From: Telmatactis stephensoni
Lineage: Eukaryota; Cnidaria; Anthozoa; Actiniaria; Isophelliidae
DNA length: 64,000 bases
Direction of reading: 5' to 3'
Assembly (NCBI GenBank): GCA_029948255.1
Contig: JALIZF010001707.1
Coordinates: 372,001-436,000 of the forward strand
Shown: piece by piece, positions 44,583 through 55,200 of the stretch
Numbering within the stretch: position 1 is the first letter of the stretch
Layout of the letters: each line of letters begins with the position of its first letter
Program-made: the position numbers and the translations under genes
The notes under the pieces: generated by a model
Seen by the model: the letters and a program-made list of their open reading frames with translations, nothing else
Database searches by the model: none
Told to the model about the DNA's origin: nothing

Positions 44583-47500
44583 ACGTACTGTGGTGAGTCC
44601 AAAGCGTCAACACTAACGATGTCCAATGTACCATGGCGTCATGGGGTAAAGTAGAAATATTTGACCTTTTTTCTGGTGACGATTTTATTAGCACAACGCA
44701 TGCCTCCACTTGAGGCCCATGAGAGAGCCGTGTCTCTCAAGTGTGCACCATTCGACGGCATGTGTAGTATGTTTACGTTGACCCGCAGAGTTTGCCTAGA
44801 TTTGGAAATAGAAGGGACATATTTAAGGAGCAAGGATGGAACAGTTGGTTAGTGCGCGGTCTTTGGTCCCGAGTTCGATTCTCAGTTTGACCTCAAATCC
44901 TTGTTTCGACTTCTTTCCTTTCTAAAGAATGAACACGAGTGTTCCAAGCATATAGAGTCCCAAGCATTAGATAAAAGGCCACGAGGGCGCAGTCTTAGAA
45001 TATGATCACACTCACGAGCAATTTACCCGCTTTTATTGTTAAATTGTCTAAAGGCTTATTTGTTTTGCACTGCTTTCTTGTGTCCGATACATTTTTGCGT
45101 TCAGTTCCAATTGAAGAGGCTCATTTATGTCATGCACATCAGACCGGCCGGCTGGAGGCCGCTTTGGCTACAGAACTCCACAGGCTTTTTTAGGGATAGA
45201 AATTGTCACAATATATGAGATGGATACTAAATCTACTAGAGCGAAGAGCTAGATAACGACAGCAAAAAAAGTTCAGTGGAGTATCTAAAATTTCTCACAG
45301 TAAGTTTGAGTTTGTTATAATTCATCTTATAGTAAAGGAAAGAAGTATGCTTAGTACTTGCCAGTTAATTTCATAGGGAAGATTTTCAGAATTTGCTCCG
45401 ACAAATTTGATGCATGTACGTATATCGATATTAAAATGTTATTTACAAGTATTTAAGTTGGTCATGGAACAAAGACAAATTTTGAAAATGATTATCAGCG
45501 CTTGGTATTTTGATGCTCTGTGTTCCGTAAAGTAACTAAAGATGTCAAATAGTGGGGCTTTGAAATGCAGGAAAATTGTTGGGGGGGGGGGGGGGGTGTG
45601 AGGAATTTAGGGGGGATCAGTCGATTTCAGAAGGCAAAGAGGGGGGGACTAGTCACCCTTAAAGACTTTCTAAGGGGGGATCATTTGGTATACATAAGCT
45701 TCACTCATCAAAGTTAAAATTTTAAAATGCATTTACTTTTTGACTGATCGGGAAATATTACGTACAAATATGATTTTATTACAAGGAATTAATCACACGT
45801 TTATTTATATTGAATATCCCCGAAAGGTAACAAATGAAAACGATTGACTTTCATTTCAAAACATTTGCAAATTAAAAAATAACTGTATAAATTCTTTGTT
45901 TAGAATTGTCCATTAAGTTTATCGATGTCAGATCATTAGCTGACTAAAGTTCAAGCTGTGCGTCAAGCCCAACATCCTCGTTGTCTGTTTCACCACTACT
46001 GTTTTCTTCACTTTCATCATTTGTGTCATTTTCTTCGTCCTGGACTTTGGAACTGGTTGATGCTTCACCTTTTGCTTTCAATATCTCCGCCACCTGCTGT
46101 AGACGTTCCTTTAATGTCTTAGTGAAAACACTTCTTTCTATTAGCCACACCAATGGGTCTAGGTGCAGACGTTTTACAAGAAATATATGAGAAATTAATT
46201 CCTTGTACTATATTATTTCTTGTATTGAAACAGGTGGCTACGAACTGCACTATTTGCATCTAGGTCAGTGACTTACTTATAATACCAGTAACGACATTTG
46301 TCGCACTTAATGGATGGGGGGGATCACAAAATTTGCCAGCCCTTATGAGGGGGGATCGGTAAAAAGTTCAAACCTTTTGGGGGAGGATCAGATAAAATGT
46401 TTTATAACTGTGATAAAATCCTCACCCCCCCCCCCCCCCCCCCCCCAGGCGATAAATAATGACAGGTCCCTAAAAGCTCACTGACCGCACTTGTTTTCTT
46501 TACCCCACAATTTCCTTGTGCTTCAAAGCCCTCACCACTTGACACCTTTAGTTACTCTATGGAATATAAAGCACCAAAATACTAAGCGCTGATTGGGCGA
46601 GTGAATGTGATCATTTTCTAATTAGCTTTAAATACCCTTAAAACGCAGCACTGATGAAGAGAGGGGCCGGGGACGATTTTCATAAGGGGTGTTACACGTT
46701 GAAATTTCGTCCTGAAGCTTGTTCGCGAGTAGTTCTACTTTTCGTGAAACCATCTCGTGAAACCGACTCGGGGAAAGTTTCAGCTAAATGACCATGTTAC
46801 ACGGTGCAATGCGTTGGTTGTGAAACTTGTCTCGCAACGGCCATTGAGGCCAGTTTCAGAGAAAAGTTTCATCGTGTAACATTGCTTGTATTGTGTCGAC
46901 CGTCCAAACATGCACAGTTTTCCATCAGTCACGCGAAATTATGTGTCTTGCCTCAGGTTATAGGTTTTGTTCAACAACTTGCTGACCTTCTACCCGACTA
47001 TGATCTAGCTTGTGAACATGAACATTCCAACTGTCTATTGCTGGCAAATAAAAAGGTTGGTAAAACATGTAGAGAACTGGAGTACCAGAGCTATAACTTA
47101 TAGTGATTCCTGCTACTAAAATATGAAAATTTCGTATTTTTAAAAATTTTGTCGGCCTTTAATACAGAAAATGAAAGAAAAAGAAAAAAGAAATCAAATT
47201 AAAAAGAAAAAAAGAGAAAATTATTCCGACGAGAATCGAACTGACACGCGTCCTTTAGTTTAAAATTTAAGCAATGTTTGGATTATTTTTTCTTTTTTTC
47301 CAAAAAATGGACCATGCATCCAGACAAAGCGCTGAATCATCGCATGGATTTACGTTACGGCTGGAGATTTCGGCCCCATCCACGCTATCCAGTAGAACAC
47401 AACGAGCTTCGCAGTCAAAGAGGGAGGAAACAGTCGGATCCTAGGCCGTAAATAACTGAACCTTACCACTAGGCTAGCTGGTCTACCAAGGGATTTGGAG

Positions 47501-48587
47501 AACAAAATAATATTTTATATCTTGTGAATTGGCTGTCCATTGTTGTGTAAATTACGTTATCCCGGCCGTGGCGCAATGGTTAAGTTGAGTGCGCTTCAAT
47601 CTGAAGGCATGGGTTCGATTCCTTGTTAGGGCAATGTTTTTCAAGTCTTTTTTTTTTTGGCCCCTTCATTATCTAATTTTCTTTTCTTCTTCTTTTTTTT
47701 TTTTTTTCCTTTTTCTTTCTTTATTACTTCTTTTTTAGTGAATTTCATGAACTTTTATTTTAGCGAGTTTTATTTTTTTCTGGAGTTTGATTCCTTGGTA
47801 AAAGGCATAGTTTCTTGGCTTTTTTCTCCTTTCTTTCTTTCTTTCTTTCTTTTTTCAATTCGTCTTTTTTGTTTTCCCTTCATATCTCACGTAGTTCTCG
47901 ACGTTTGTCTTTTTTATTGTAATTACATCTTTACGTTTTTTCAGTTCTTTATCAACAATCCTGATTGGCATACGTGGATAGATTACACCAAATTTCATGA
48001 ACTGGTAAGAATATATGTGATTTTTAGAAAATCAGCGATGTAAATTGAACTAGAATAGGCTCCAGTGAATTGGCTACCATTTCACTAGGGCTTGGCTAGT
48101 TGACCCTACTAGTAGTAATTGAATTCCCGTGCTTTTGCCGTTGCCTCTAGGTCATGACATCACAAAGCGATAGGCTATAAAGAAAGAAAACATTTTATCG
48201 ATGTAATGTTAGCTAGTCCTGCGCGCGTTGTATCGAATATTTTATAATCGGTTACATAAACACTCTAGAAGATACAGAGCACTTGAAATGAAGAGAGATA
48301 CTTGCTACACCTCCAAGGCTTTCGTCGTTCGTGCTTGAAAGTTCCATGAAAGACGCGCGCACATTTTCTATTGCCCAAAGAAAGGTGTTCTACGTTTCTC
48401 ATGTCGTCTTTATAATTTATGCTAGATGAAAGCCTACGAAGAAAGTCAAGGCTCAGCCACGTTTTCCTCGATAGATTACATGACGGTTACACCAGAATGG
48501 GCTGTGTTTGGTGACCAACACCGGGGATTTGATCCTCAAGAAACTCGATGGTACAGAAAGAACAGGAAAGATATCAGTGGTTGCTAG
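44583..48587 (+). CDS. TYW1: TYW1 3' part: wyosine-forming C-terminal domain, four exons
   Basis: TYW1 converts N1-methylguanosine-37 of tRNA-Phe to 4-demethylwyosine using pyruvate and radical SAM chemistry, a step of wybutosine synthesis. Exons are 44583-44645 (TYCGESKASTLTMSNVPWRHG), 46957-47055 (VIGFVQQLADLLPDYD, ACEHEHSNCLLLANKK), 47945-48004 (NNPDWHTWIDYTKFHEL) and 48426-48587 (ATFSSIDYMTVTPEWAVFGD, GFDPQETRWYRKNRKDISGC, stop). The conserved order and C-terminal GC end match the family. Junctions are phase 0. The rest of TYW1, including the flavodoxin and radical SAM domains with the iron-sulfur cysteines, is not in the window, and an AG acceptor is missing before the first exon (CCTCTG precedes ACGTACTGT). 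It could be a partial copy, or the end of a gene continuing far upstream. Donors and remaining acceptors are normal (gtaaag, cctcag, tttcag, tgctag). Confidence 0.82.
44828..44940 (+). mobile_element. tRNA-derived SINE, family S2, copy 1
   Basis: GAGCAAGGATGGAACAGTTGG, then TTAGTGCGCGG and GGTCCCGAGTTCGATTCTCA (B box), then ATCCTTGTTTCGACTTCTTT. The same string of motifs occurs inverted at 49640-49806. It lies in a TYW1 intron. Confidence 0.78.
45492..46594. mobile_element. foldback element with poly-G / poly-C arms
   Basis: Left arm 45492-45598 (ATCAGCGCTTGGTATTTTGA, GTAACTAAAGATGTCAA, ending in a long G run) is inverted at 46427-46594 (C run, TTTAGTTACTCTATGGAAT, CCAAAATACTAAGCGCTGAT). GGGGGGATCA motifs recur inside both ends. 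It lies in a TYW1 intron and carries a coding-like segment on the minus strand. Confidence 0.7.
45944..46158 (-). CDS. coding-like terminal exon, acidic C-terminus, unknown
   Basis: After a CTAG acceptor the frame reads PLVWLIERSVFTKTLKERLQ, then QVAEILKAKGEA and an acidic tail (DEENDTNDESEENSSGETDN) to a stop. Composition and the acceptor look like a real last exon, but no upstream exon was found and the family is unknown. It sits inside a foldback element, antisense to TYW1, so a fragment of a transposon protein is a fair alternative. Confidence 0.4.
46619..46668 (+). mobile_element. SINE family S2 fragment (3' body only)
   Basis: TTAGCTTTAAATACCCTTAA and AACGCAGCACTGATGAAGAG match the body of the S2 copy at 49640-49806 (minus strand). 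The tRNA-like head is absent. Confidence 0.6.
46690..46883. mobile_element. MITE with TGTTACACG ends
   Basis: TGTTACACGTTGAAATTTCG at the left and AAAAGTTTCATCGTGTAACA at the right, with GAAAC/GTTTC motifs throughout. It ends 73 nt before the TYW1 exon at 46957. Confidence 0.72.
47305..47530 (-). mobile_element. SINE-like repeat, copy 2
   Basis: Partner of 34290-34520. On the minus strand the head reads CCAGCTAGCCTAGTGGTAAGG, a good A-box, with a weaker B-box (GGATCCGACTG). It is followed by the shared GACTGCGAAGC and CTACTGGATAGCG motifs. Confidence 0.7.
47556..47632 (+). mobile_element. tRNA-like SINE head
   Basis: GGCCGTGGCGCAATGGTTAAG and GGGTTCGATTCCTTG are good A- and B-boxes 35 nt apart, but the acceptor and T stems do not pair, so a SINE or tRNA relic is preferred over a working tRNA gene. 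T-rich tracts follow. Confidence 0.55.
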
Positions 48588-49329
48588 TGGTAATCACAGT
48601 GACGCCACTGGTTGCTTAGGCTACCTAGGATGACGTCATTGGTTGCTATGGTAACTATACTGACGTCAGAGTTTGGTTATGGAAACCAAGAGCATGTTTG
48701 AAGTTGTTCGTAAAAGAAACTTGAAGGTCATCGGTGTGACATTACAAGCACTTACAAGAACTTGCACAATGATAGAATCTCTCACTGACTGCGTAGAATA
48801 AAGTTGTCGAGGAGGAGAAAAAGAAAACACCGAGCCAATATTATATGAAAAATCCATTTCTGCCCTAGGACCGAATTGTAATAAAATACTTTTGTTCAAT
48901 CAAGGAGAGTGGGAAACCTATGGCCCAAAATCCGTGACCAAAACCAAAGGCTATAGCCCATGGAAAATACACTAAAATTGATCAAATCCAAATGCTATAG
49001 CCCAAATGCTATGGAAAATACGCAAAAATTTGGCCCAAATCGACCTAATTAAATGGCTATGCATAGCATGCACAAAGTCAAATAGGCTCAAAACCACATA
49101 TTGCAAAATGATCAAAAACGGCCCTAAACCTAATAAGACTGCTAGGGCTGCATCTTTCATTTAAACTTACACTTTATTCTACCTCAGTGCTGAGTAGGTA
49201 TGTTACGTTATGGTGTGGTGAGAAAAGAGTATGCCACGTGGAAGTGGAGTGGTATGGCTGTTCTCACCACATTTTGACGTCATCTATGCATCTATTAGAG
49301 TATCGGAAAAATGAAAACTTGTTTTATAC
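48588..49329. other. TYW1 3' flank
   Basis: Repeats of GGTTGCTATGGTAAC/GTGACGCCACTGGTTGCTTAGG follow the stop. At about 48910-49035 the phrase GGCTATAGCCCATGGAAAATACAC and variants (AAATGCTATGGAAAATACGC) repeat in tandem. No exon recognised. Confidence 0.45.
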
Positions 49330-49891
49330 AGGTGCGGATCCAGGGGAGGTGCGTTGGGTGCGGATGCAACCCCCTTTTGGACGACGGTGAAAGCTTTTCT
49401 TGAATACAATATAGACGTTTTTCATCAATCGTTTCTGGATCGGGAAGGCTGTGGTTTGTGGCGGGAAAACCAGCACACCACGCGCGTCTGCTACTTTAAT
49501 CGTTTTGGGGCCGGGAAGCCTGTGGTGGCGGGAAAAATCGCACGCGCAAAAGGCAAAGGCTGTTTTACTTCGAAATCGCGGGGAGTGGTTACAAGTCTCC
49601 CGAGCCATGTATCAAGCAATCGAAGGTGCGCCCTCTATCACCCCTCTCCATCAGTGCTCCGTTTTAAGGGCATTTAAAGCTATTTAAAGCTACACGGAAA
49701 GGAAAGAAGTCGAAACAAGGATGTGAAGTCACTTGAGATCGAACTCGGGACCTCTCGCACCGAAAGCCGCGCTCTAACCAACTGTATAATCCTTGCTCCT
49801 CCTGCGCGCGTGCTTTGTAAGTTTATTATCAATATATTTCGTTGTGAAAAATAAACGCACCCCCTCTTTAAAAAAGCTGGATCCGCCCCTG
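49330..49891. mobile_element. element with CAGG(T/G)GCGGATCCAG ends, SINE inside
   Basis: CAGGTGCGGATCCAG at the left and CTGGATCCGCCCCTG at the right resemble the hAT-like ends at 16294. No target duplication is visible, so this may be two partial elements. The S2 SINE at 49640-49806 lies inside. Confidence 0.5.
49640..49806 (-). mobile_element. tRNA-derived SINE, family S2, copy 2
   Basis: On the minus strand: GAGCAAGGATTATACAGTTGG, TTAGAGCGCGG, GTCCCGAGTTCGATCTCAAG, ATCCTTGTTTCGACTTCTTT, then a body with AGCTTTAAATGCCCTTAAAA. The head is closer to a real tRNA than copy 1. Confidence 0.8.
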
Positions 49892-50030
49892 CTACACAGT
49901 CTTTGAAGAAAAGTTCCCACAGAGGTTCTATTTTTTACTTCATTTTGCTTTGCATAGCGACCAATCAGGTAGAAGATTTTGATCAAAACATTCATACTGC
50001 GAATGTGGTCAAATAGCCTGATTCTGGCTT

Positions 50031-50785
50031 CCGGTATTGGATTTTTCCAGAGCCCTATTTTTTCGTCGCGCATGCGTAAGAGGGAATAGGGTTCTGGGAA
50101 CGAGATTGCGGCCAAACAAATCCAACATTGCCGATCAAAGAGAACAAAAGATATGTTTGATGTTGATTGATTGATGTTTGATGGAGTTCAAATTCTACCA
50201 AACATGTTTCTGAAACATGTTTGATGCTCCATCAAACACCACCAAACAAGGTGACCAAACGGCAAAATGTTGGATCACCAAACAATGTTTGATCCTGTTT
50301 GGTGATCAAACATTTCCCGTTTGGCCGGGCCCTTGCCGACCAATTCCCCACTATTGTCCCACATCAGTAAACTTTTCACTTTATCCCCACCTACTAGGGC
50401 ATAATTGCTTGTCATATGTGATCCTTAGCCCCACATTTCCCCCACCCTGTCCCCGGTTTGGGTGGACAGGTTTACTTTGACTAGTGCATTGTCCTCAACA
50501 ATATTGCTCCTGTTCCCAGCTAATAATACGCATTTGGGGAAATTGTGTTGACTTTGTGAGTGCGTTTGACTCTGCATGCATCTGACGGAGACTACATTTC
50601 ACTGCCCTTTAGTTTGTTTGAGCCATTCCTTCGGAAAAAGGAAAAATATGCGATGTTTAACTTCGAAAAACTTGAATTATTCGAGCGAGGAAATAAAAAC
50701 ACGGTGAAGAAGAACTTGGCAAGAGGGAGGATCTAAAACTTGGTTGCCATGGAAATACAGATGATTGACGTCCGGCAAAATCAAA
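50031..50785. repeat. right half of the inverted duplication (partner 34642-36153)
   Basis: Block C (50031-50334), B (50365-50494) and A (50735-50785) are the reverse complement of the left half in mirrored order. Block C keeps repeated AAACATGTTT and GTTTGATC motifs and ends GGCCGGGCCC. Confidence 0.75.
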
Positions 50786-52289
50786 AATCAAGCACGAGAT
50801 TGTTAAAGAACCTACACGTGTAATTATCGATATTGGTAGGTGCACTGTGAAAAAACTGCCGTTAGTCACCTTAACTGACTGACAGGGAACCGCAAAAGGC
50901 AAAAAGTCGTGCAAAATCGACAAAACACCAAAAGCTTTTCATTTTGGTAATCCATTAAATTTCACTCCAGAAAATTATGGCGGTTTAAACGATTTTTCAT
51001 TATTCTTTCCAATAGTAGCCAGTCGTCTTAACTTAATGTTATCTTATTGGACGACTTCGTGAAAGCTTGTGGAATCGTTAATACATTTTTTTTCCAAACA
51101 CAACTGAAACACAACTGAAACTTCGCATATTTGTTTGTTTGCTTGTTTTTTGTTTTGGTTACAATTAGATTTTTTCTATTGTTTTTATGTGAAAATGCAA
51201 GTCCAAATAAACCACAAAGCAAAGAATCGAAAACTAATTTACAGATAATTAATATTTTATAATTTTGAACTCCTTCTTATTTTGTACTTTTTTGTTTTGC
51301 TTTTCAATAGACAATATATCTTTGAATGATCAAAACTTTTAATCGACTTTGACAGCATTGGGAATGGTTTTCCCAATAATGCTAAATGACAGTAGTGGAA
51401 GAAAATTGTATAAAAATGAAATTCGACCCAGTGAAATAAGAGAATAATAAAAAAGTTCCTCCACCCAAAACACTTTTACATCAATAATTACATATCAGAT
51501 GTATCATCACAACTTGGTGTCAACTTATAAAGTATAAATGAGGACATACAAATATTTATTTGCTGAAAATTCAGGAACTGAAAAATAACCTGTCAAGTTA
51601 ATGCTTGTTAAAAACCCATTCATGCTCATTCCAAAAATACTTAAAATATTTCACTGGTATGTTGATCAAACAAAACTACAAACAAAACCATCAAAAAATA
51701 TACCAATGAACACGTTATGATTTCCCCCAAATATATTCGGTGAATTTCTTCATGGATTGAATCTGTTGGATATTGCCGGCACGGGGTATGGTAACTATAA
51801 CAATACTGATATAAACAGAAACTTTATGAATCTAAATACCTAGCAGTTTGTTAGTGCATAGAGCACTGGGAATGGACTAAAGAGAAATTAAATGGGAGAA
51901 AATAAGCAAACTAAACACCAACAAGTTCAATGAGATGAAAAATTAAGAAAATAAAAATGAAAGATTCCTACCAAAGTTTCCGTGAGTTACATGCATCAGT
52001 GATTGAGTTAAACAAACTAATAACTGAATTAAATGATACCTTTAAACATTGAAAAGAATGACGAAATTCCATGACGATAGAGACAACCAATTTACCCCCC
52101 ACTATAGATGTTCAGAAATACTTTGACACTGAATACCAGCATTCTATGACATCCGAGAAAAACAGGTTTACCACCAACCAGAGAAATTTATACAACTTAG
52201 TGGACTTAAACCTATAAATCGTTGTAAATGCAATTGAGTTGACTCAGTTTCTATAGCTGCGAGTGTGAAGCCAAGAGAGCGGAAAAATC
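50786..52289. other. upstream region of the second PAN-type gene
   Basis: AT-rich with no exon recognised. A TATA-like CCTATAAATCG near 52211 lies about 75 nt before the ATG at 52290 and could be its core promoter. Confidence 0.45.
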
Positions 52290-55200
52290 ATGACGGAAAA
52301 ATCAGTTTTGATATTATTCTTTGTCAGTATAACCCGAATAACCGAGACGGTAGCAAAAGAAGCCACGATTCATATCGAGGCCAAGTCACTTTTTCGGGGT
52401 CCATCTTTTGGTTTTGCAAACTTCGTTTTTCATAAAAAAAGTAAGCTGGACGTCAAAGGAGGAATGACAAAATACGCCCCAAGTGCTGGTGAATGTTCCA
52501 AAGGATGCATTGCAAATGTGACGTGTTTTTCATTCAATTTTGGAACACAGCCGATCTTCTTCATTGGGAAACTTCCTCAATACCGTTGTGAAATTTTGCC
52601 CACTGATAAATACGATTCGACGTTCGAGTCATTGAAAGCAACAGATGATTTCCATCATTATAGTATTGAGGTAAGGAGGGCAGTGATTTCGAGCTGATAT
52701 CTGTATTGAAATATTTCAGGTTGTGAAACTAGATAGAAGCAATTTTTCTTTGTTTTGCCATTGAATCTGTATTTCTAATATGAAATCGAAGAGTAAAAAT
52801 TTTCTAAATGTTGTTTTGATATAGTACACTATACAAAACTGGCCTTCTCTATATCAAAAGAAAACAAGAAGAAAACAAGAAAGGATATACCATTAATCTT
52901 CTTAGTGTTCTAATAATGTTATATATGTTCCACACATCAAGTGGAAAATTATATTCATATATTAGACTTATTCAAAAATTATTTTCATATATCAAAAGTA
53001 TTCAAAAGTGTTTCTCTTACATCAGAGTCAAATAGCAAAATTTCGAAACATTGCACCGTTGTGCTGCTTCAATTCTTTCTCTTTCGAGCCATGTCGACTA
53101 CCTTTTGAAAACATTTGATAGGTTTTCTCACGTTTTCCCACTGGAGAAACTGAGCTTGCTGTGGAAACGAGAACAAGGATTTTCTCGGATGTTTTCAATG
53201 GAAAAATGTTTTATTACAAAAAAGCATTGATTTTGAGTGAAAAATTGCTGATTTTAGCACCACAAGCGAATGTGAACACGTACACGTCTATTTTTTCCAA
53301 CCATTTTCGAATTTTGTCATGAAAAATTGTTGCCTTGTGCAAGCTAAAAATTGTTCTGATGAGTGGGCTTTTCAGAGAGTCTCGCCCATATCCAAATTTA
53401 TCTCGAGTCTTGAATTCTCATCTTTTGTTCAGTCAGTGCCTACCGAACTCTGGCTTTTCAGTAACTGGTGGAATTCGGGGTCTCGGAATGCGTTAAAATA
53501 ATACGATTTGCTGTAAAAGCCTAGAATTTGAAATTGATACGCCATGCAGAATCACCGCTAAATGTAAAAAACATTAATTCAAAAAATAAAATTTAAAATC
53601 AGGAACTTGCTTTGACTCATGGAAGAATAAAATCTCCCTAGGGACGTGGAAATGAGTTGATTGCGGTAATTAATAATGTGATACACATTTTGGCAGGTTT
53701 TGTCATGGACATAGACATAGACATAGTACATTAGACATAGACATAACGGATTTTCTTAGGCACCTGAACGACATCAGATAAATAGATAGAAATAAAGCAA
53801 TACTGATTATTCAGAGGTTAACGCACTCAGCGAGTGAATTATCGGGATTTATCTTCACGAGTTTGCTAACAATGAACTCGAAATTTTAAATACTGCACGC
53901 CGAGGCGTTAGCCGAGTGCAGTATGAAAAAAATTCGAGTTCATTGTTAGTAAACGCGTGAAGATAAAATCCCGATAATTCACGAGCAAAGAGTGCGTTAA
54001 CCTTTTTATTATTCAATTTGAATACACTGCAGAAGCAGGCTAAAACTATCAGTCGACATCTAAGATCACTAGAAATAAGCTTAATTCAAGTCACTCAAAA
54101 TAGTAAGACTTATTCAAAATTTATTTAATAGCATTTGGTAAATTTAACAATACAAAATAAACCTTTCAGAAGAAAACTAGGAGAAAAGTATCGTGATACA
54201 AGAACTTTAGATTGAAGATAATAAACGAGTTCTCAGAATCCATGTTTACAACTTGCTCGGTAAAATTGAAATCGTCCATATAAACAAAGAACTCAGACTT
54301 TTTTGGATCGTTAAAAGTGATTCAGCACTGAGTCCTAGAACTCTGTAAGTGAAAGGTCTAGAAAATTATCGCTGGAGTCATGGATATAGCTTTAAACTGG
54401 CCACAGACAGCCCAGCCACTTCTCCTGACGATGTTTATTTTAATAATTTATTTACTATTTTATTGATACGCTAAAAAGACAAAAAATGCGCGCGCTCGTT
54501 TTAATTTGCTTGGCGCGCGCTCTCTTGTTATGCATGGGTTTCCTGTGGTAATATCCTCCCGATATCCTACGGGACGAGCGCTTGCTTGCTGTGAATGGGT
54601 TTCCTGTGGCGATCCCGCGGGACAAAGCTACTTTGTGAGAAGGTATGAAACACGGTCACGTGACAAAATACATTTTCGCTTCTATTTCACCAGCTAAGAA
54701 AGAAAATTTCGATTTTTCTTCGAATATGTAAACAAAGTATTTATGTCCAAACAACTTAATATTTTCGAGCGTTCAAAGTTTGTTATTTGACGAGAATTTC
54801 ACCTGGGAAGCTTTGACTCGCGATGGACGTATGTGTGCCCCAGGTTGGTTGGACACATTTCCGTGAAGCGCTCGGGATTTTTCACTCGTTGAGTTGTCGA
54901 GGGATGTCGGATAGCTATCGTGAGTACACGAGAGTTTTCCGAAATCTAAAAAAAGTTTTCGGAATTTCAAACGCTCACAAGTTTACTTGAAACGGTGCTG
55001 GATTTGGACTACAAAATTACCTCTTGGAAGAAGATTTTGAAAATTTCAAAAGCTTTTATGTTCATACAAGACTTCGAAACAATTCTTCACTGTAAATGAG
55101 CGGACCTTCAAGGTATTTGAGATAGTTTTATGAGTGATTTTTTGATGTTTTGTTGTGTCGCTCACAGCTTCATGTACAATCACAGGTAGCCCAAGCTCAC

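Noticed and set aside
47556..47632. Functional tRNA gene
   Set aside because: A and B boxes are present, but acceptor and T stems do not pair; a SINE relic fits better.
49330..49891. Single intact hAT-like element
   Set aside because: Ends match each other, but no 5- or 8-bp duplication is visible, so integrity is unproven; kept only as a low-confidence feature.
53319..53501. Extra exon of the PAN-type gene (60-codon frame)
   Set aside because: No suitable splice borders in the required phase and no cysteine pattern.
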